Assembly (NCBI GenBank): GCA_017612655.1
Contig: JAGAFM010000068.1
Span: 1 to 25,368, forward strand
Direction: 5' to 3'
Source of the DNA: Clostridia bacterium
Lineage (GTDB): Bacteria > Bacillota > Clostridia > Oscillospirales > CAG-272
DNA length: 25,368 nucleotides
A program made the translations under genes and the position numbers. The notes below the pieces were generated by a model. The model did no database searches. It saw nothing but the letters and a program-made list of their open reading frames with translations, and was not told where the DNA came from. Shown piece by piece: positions 23,679 through 25,368 of the stretch (the stretch's first letter is position 1; each line of letters begins with the position of its first letter).

Positions 23679-25001
23679 ATGGGAAAAATCACTTTTATGG
23701 GCGCGGGCAGCACAGTCTTTACCAAGAATGTTCTTGGCGATTCCATGCTGACCCCTTCTCTTCGGGACTTTGAACTTGCTCTGTACGATATTGACCCCAA
23801 GCGTCTTGAAGAGTCTTATGTTATGGTCAACGCCCTGAACAAGAACATCAATGAAGGCCGCGCCACCATCACCAAATATCTTGGAATCCCCAACCGGAAA
23901 GACGCGTTGCGAGGAGCGGATTTCGTTGTGAACGCCATCCAGGTTGGAGGATACGATCCCTGCACCATCATCGACTTCGAAGTCCCCAAAAAGTACGGCC
24001 TCAGGCAGACGATCGGTGACACGCTCGGCATAGGCGGGATTTTCAGGGCCCTCAGGACAATTCCGATCCTTGCCGACTTCGCAGAGGATATGAGAGCCGT
24101 CTGTCCCAACGCGTGGTTTCTCAATTACACCAATCCGATGGCGATGCTTGCGGGATTCATGGAACGTTATACCGGAATCCAGACGGTTGGACTGTGTCAC
24201 AGCGTTCAGGTCTGCTCGTCCCGCCTCCTTGCCGCACTCAACATGACCCCGAAGCAACCCATCAAAGAAAAAATAGCGGGAATCAATCATATGGCGTGGC
24301 TGCTGGAGATCTTCGACGCGGACGGAAATGATCTCTACCCCGAAATTCGTCGGCGCTCTCTGGAGGTGCTCAACGATCCGAACACGGATTGTGCGGACCT
24401 GGTTCGTTATGAATACATTCGCCGTTTCGGCTATTACTGCACCGAATCGAGCGAACATAACGCGGAATATAACAATCTCTTTCTCAAGGATCAGCATCCG
24501 GAGCTCATCGATCGGTATCATATTCCTCTGGATGAGTATCCGAGGCGCTGCATCCGTCAAATTGCGGACTGGGAATCCAGCCGGGAAAAATACATTGCCG
24601 GCGATGTAACTCACGAGAGAACCCGCGAATATGCATCAAAAATCATGGAATCCATCGTCACCGGAATCCCTTATCAGATCGGCGGAAATGTTCTGAACAA
24701 CAACCTCATTACTAACCTTCCGAACAATGCTTGTGTTGAAGTTCCCTGCCTGGTGAACAGAAGCGGCATCCTCCCAACCGTTGTAGGAGATCTTCCGGAA
24801 ATCTGCGCCGCCATGAATCGTACCAACATCAATGTCCAGCTGTTAACCATCGAGGCAGCCGTAACCAGAAAGAAAGAAGCTGTCTATCGGGCCGCCATGC
24901 TGGATCCCCACACTTCTTCCGAACTCACTATCGACCAGATTGTGGCAATGTGCGATGATCTTCTGGAAGCCCATAAAGACTGGATGCCATCCTATACCTG
25001 A
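23679..25001 (+). CDS. melA: GH4 family alpha-galactosidase (MelA-like)
   Basis: The 440-residue product belongs to glycoside hydrolase family 4, which uses NAD+ and a divalent metal in an oxidation-elimination mechanism. The dinucleotide loop is FMGAGS (6-11), NYTNPM is at 149-154, GLCHSVQ (171-177) supplies the metal-binding Cys173 and His174, and GINHMAW (201-207) the second metal His204. CHSVQ with GINHMAW is the pattern of the alpha-galactosidase branch rather than 6-phospho-glucosidases, so the substrate is probably unphosphorylated melibiose or raffinose-type sugars. Length fits MelA (about 450). The ATG at 23679 has GGAGGA upstream. No sugar transporter is adjacent; it is transcribed alone and ended by the hairpin at 25035. 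Confidence 0.92.
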   Translation: MGKITFMGAGSTVFTKNVLGDSMLTPSLRDFELALYDIDPKRLEESYVMVNALNKNINEGRATITKYLGIPNRKDALRGADFVVNAIQVGGYDPCTIIDFEVPKKYGLRQTIGDTLGIGGIFRALRTIPILADFAEDMRAVCPNAWFLNYTNPMAMLAGFMERYTGIQTVGLCHSVQVCSSRLLAALNMTPKQPIKEKIAGINHMAWLLEIFDADGNDLYPEIRRRSLEVLNDPNTDCADLVRYEYIRRFGYYCTESSEHNAEYNNLFLKDQHPELIDRYHIPLDEYPRRCIRQIADWESSREKYIAGDVTHERTREYASKIMESIVTGIPYQIGGNVLNNNLITNLPNNACVEVPCLVNRSGILPTVVGDLPEICAAMNRTNINVQLLTIEAAVTRKKEAVYRAAMLDPHTSSELTIDQIVAMCDDLLEAHKDWMPSYT

Positions 25002-25034
25002 TCGTTCCCGTTTTCCCCTGTCAGTCAACCCATG

Positions 25035-25071
25035 CGCCCTTGAAAGCAGAAAGCTTTCAGGGGCGTTTTTT
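25035..25071 (+). terminator. Strong Rho-independent terminator after melA
   Basis: CGCCCTTGAAAGC (25035-25047) pairs with GCTTTCAGGGGCG (25053-25065) through 13 pairs including one G-T wobble, with a 5-nt loop, followed by six T. Confidence 0.92.
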
Positions 25072-25218
25072 CAAAGGAAGACAATCACAGTGCCGCCAAA
25101 TCATCCAACAGTAGGCTTGTGAAAAAACGTAAAACCTATTTCTAAAACAAACCACCCACAAAAACAGACCCGTCTCCGGTTCCGCTCGTATGTTTTACAG
25201 AATTGTAATTTATCATAC

Positions 25219-25266
25219 TTGACAAATTATAGCTGTTATTTTATGCCGAAGAAGCCGATTTGTCAA
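25219..25266. repeat. 9-bp inverted repeat
   Basis: TTGACAAAT (25219-25227) and ATTTGTCAA (25258-25266) are perfect inverted copies 30 nt apart. They could be an operator pair, the stem of an RNA structure or a relic of a mobile-element end. The first arm includes the TTGACA of a weak promoter-like sequence. Confidence 0.6.
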
Positions 25267-25310
25267 AAGAAAAGACTGAAACAATCCAAAAGGAACTGAA
25301 ACGTTGACAC

Positions 25311-25336
25311 TCCCCCCGGCTGAAGCGTGGGGGGGT
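25311..25336 (+). repeat. C-run/G-run hairpin, possible IS200/IS605-type end or guide-RNA scaffold
   Basis: Six C (25312-25317) face seven G (25329-25335) around GGCTGAAGC; the stem is near perfect except for GT where a C would complete it. It is flanked by TTGACAC and TTCTCGTTTCG. Hairpins of this look, with a GAAG- or TAAAG-type loop, occur near the ends of IS200/IS605-group elements. No transposase or TnpB/IscB gene is within the window, so this rests on resemblance only. Confidence 0.35.
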
Positions 25337-25368
25337 TCTCGTTTCGTTGTGTTGAGCGCATTACGCAG

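Larger units (their letters stand above)
25072..25368. other. Gene-free right edge with AT-rich segment
   Basis: No coding region is visible. The middle (about 25110-25250) is clearly richer in A and T than the neighbouring genes. A TTGACA at 25219-25224 has only a poor -10 match (TATGCC) 17 nt on. The stretch also holds an inverted repeat and a C/G hairpin, listed separately. Confidence 0.5.

Noticed and set aside
23534..23773. Possible small leader gene in the alpha-galactosidase leader
   Set aside because: Its ATG has only a weak purine stretch upstream and it overlaps the true start in another frame; composition is basic and not gene-like.
23430..24614. Minus-strand frame of 394 codons opposite the alpha-galactosidase
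   Set aside because: Antisense to a clear GH4 enzyme and lacks any recognisable domain.

Overview
The window looks like chromosomal DNA of a low-to-moderate-GC Gram-positive (Bacillota), most likely a Clostridia-class anaerobe. The evidence is the sepF-yggT-ylmH-divIVA division cluster, a KtrAB-type potassium system, the MEP-pathway gene ispE, PduL, a NifU-like/GGGtGRT pair, a long-form PRPP synthetase and a decayed Rhs/YD-repeat gene. Starts include several TTG and one GTG codon, each supported by the frame or by a ribosome-binding site. No tRNA, rRNA, CRISPR array or intact transposase gene was found. Assignment below class level is inference.

Left part (1-7.7 kb). The window opens inside a decayed Rhs core gene with three internal in-frame stops. 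An orphan FGGY carbohydrate kinase follows. Next, behind a clear sigma-A-type promoter, comes a tight three-gene unit: pduL (phosphate propanoyltransferase), a NifU/IscU-like scaffold protein and a GGGtGRT-family protein, closed by a strong terminator. A P-loop kinase of unknown substrate faces this unit. It is divergent from pepF (oligoendopeptidase F), and both genes have consensus promoters.

Middle part (7.7-15 kb, all minus strand). Read in transcription order, this is sepF, yggT, ylmH, divIVA (cell division and ribosome rescue), then a terminator-like hairpin, then lspA, an rluD-type pseudouridine synthase, a DUF362 ferredoxin-like protein, ispE and a Nudix-DUF523 fusion. Spacing is tight throughout, with a 4-nt overlap at the end.

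Right part (15-23.3 kb, minus strand). In transcription order: prs (long-form ribose-phosphate pyrophosphokinase, consensus promoter), an SseB-like protein, ruvX, an unknown multi-pass membrane protein, ktrB, ktrA, and two COG0523 (CobW/G3E) GTPases. The first GTPase carries a 56-residue Glu-His alternating tract encoded by an 18-bp minisatellite. The second lacks the CxCC motif and ends in a domain resembling the C-terminus of YcgQ/DUF1980 proteins.

Far right. A divergent promoter drives a GH4 alpha-galactosidase (melA-like) through an unusually long leader of about 240 nt, followed by a strong terminator. The last 300 bases hold no gene. They carry a 9-bp inverted repeat and a C-run/G-run hairpin that may belong to a mobile-element end cut off by the window edge.

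Most of the window is housekeeping. The items most worth a second look are the PduL/NifU-like/GGGtGRT unit, the Nudix-DUF523 fusion, the COG0523 pair and the hairpin at the right edge.
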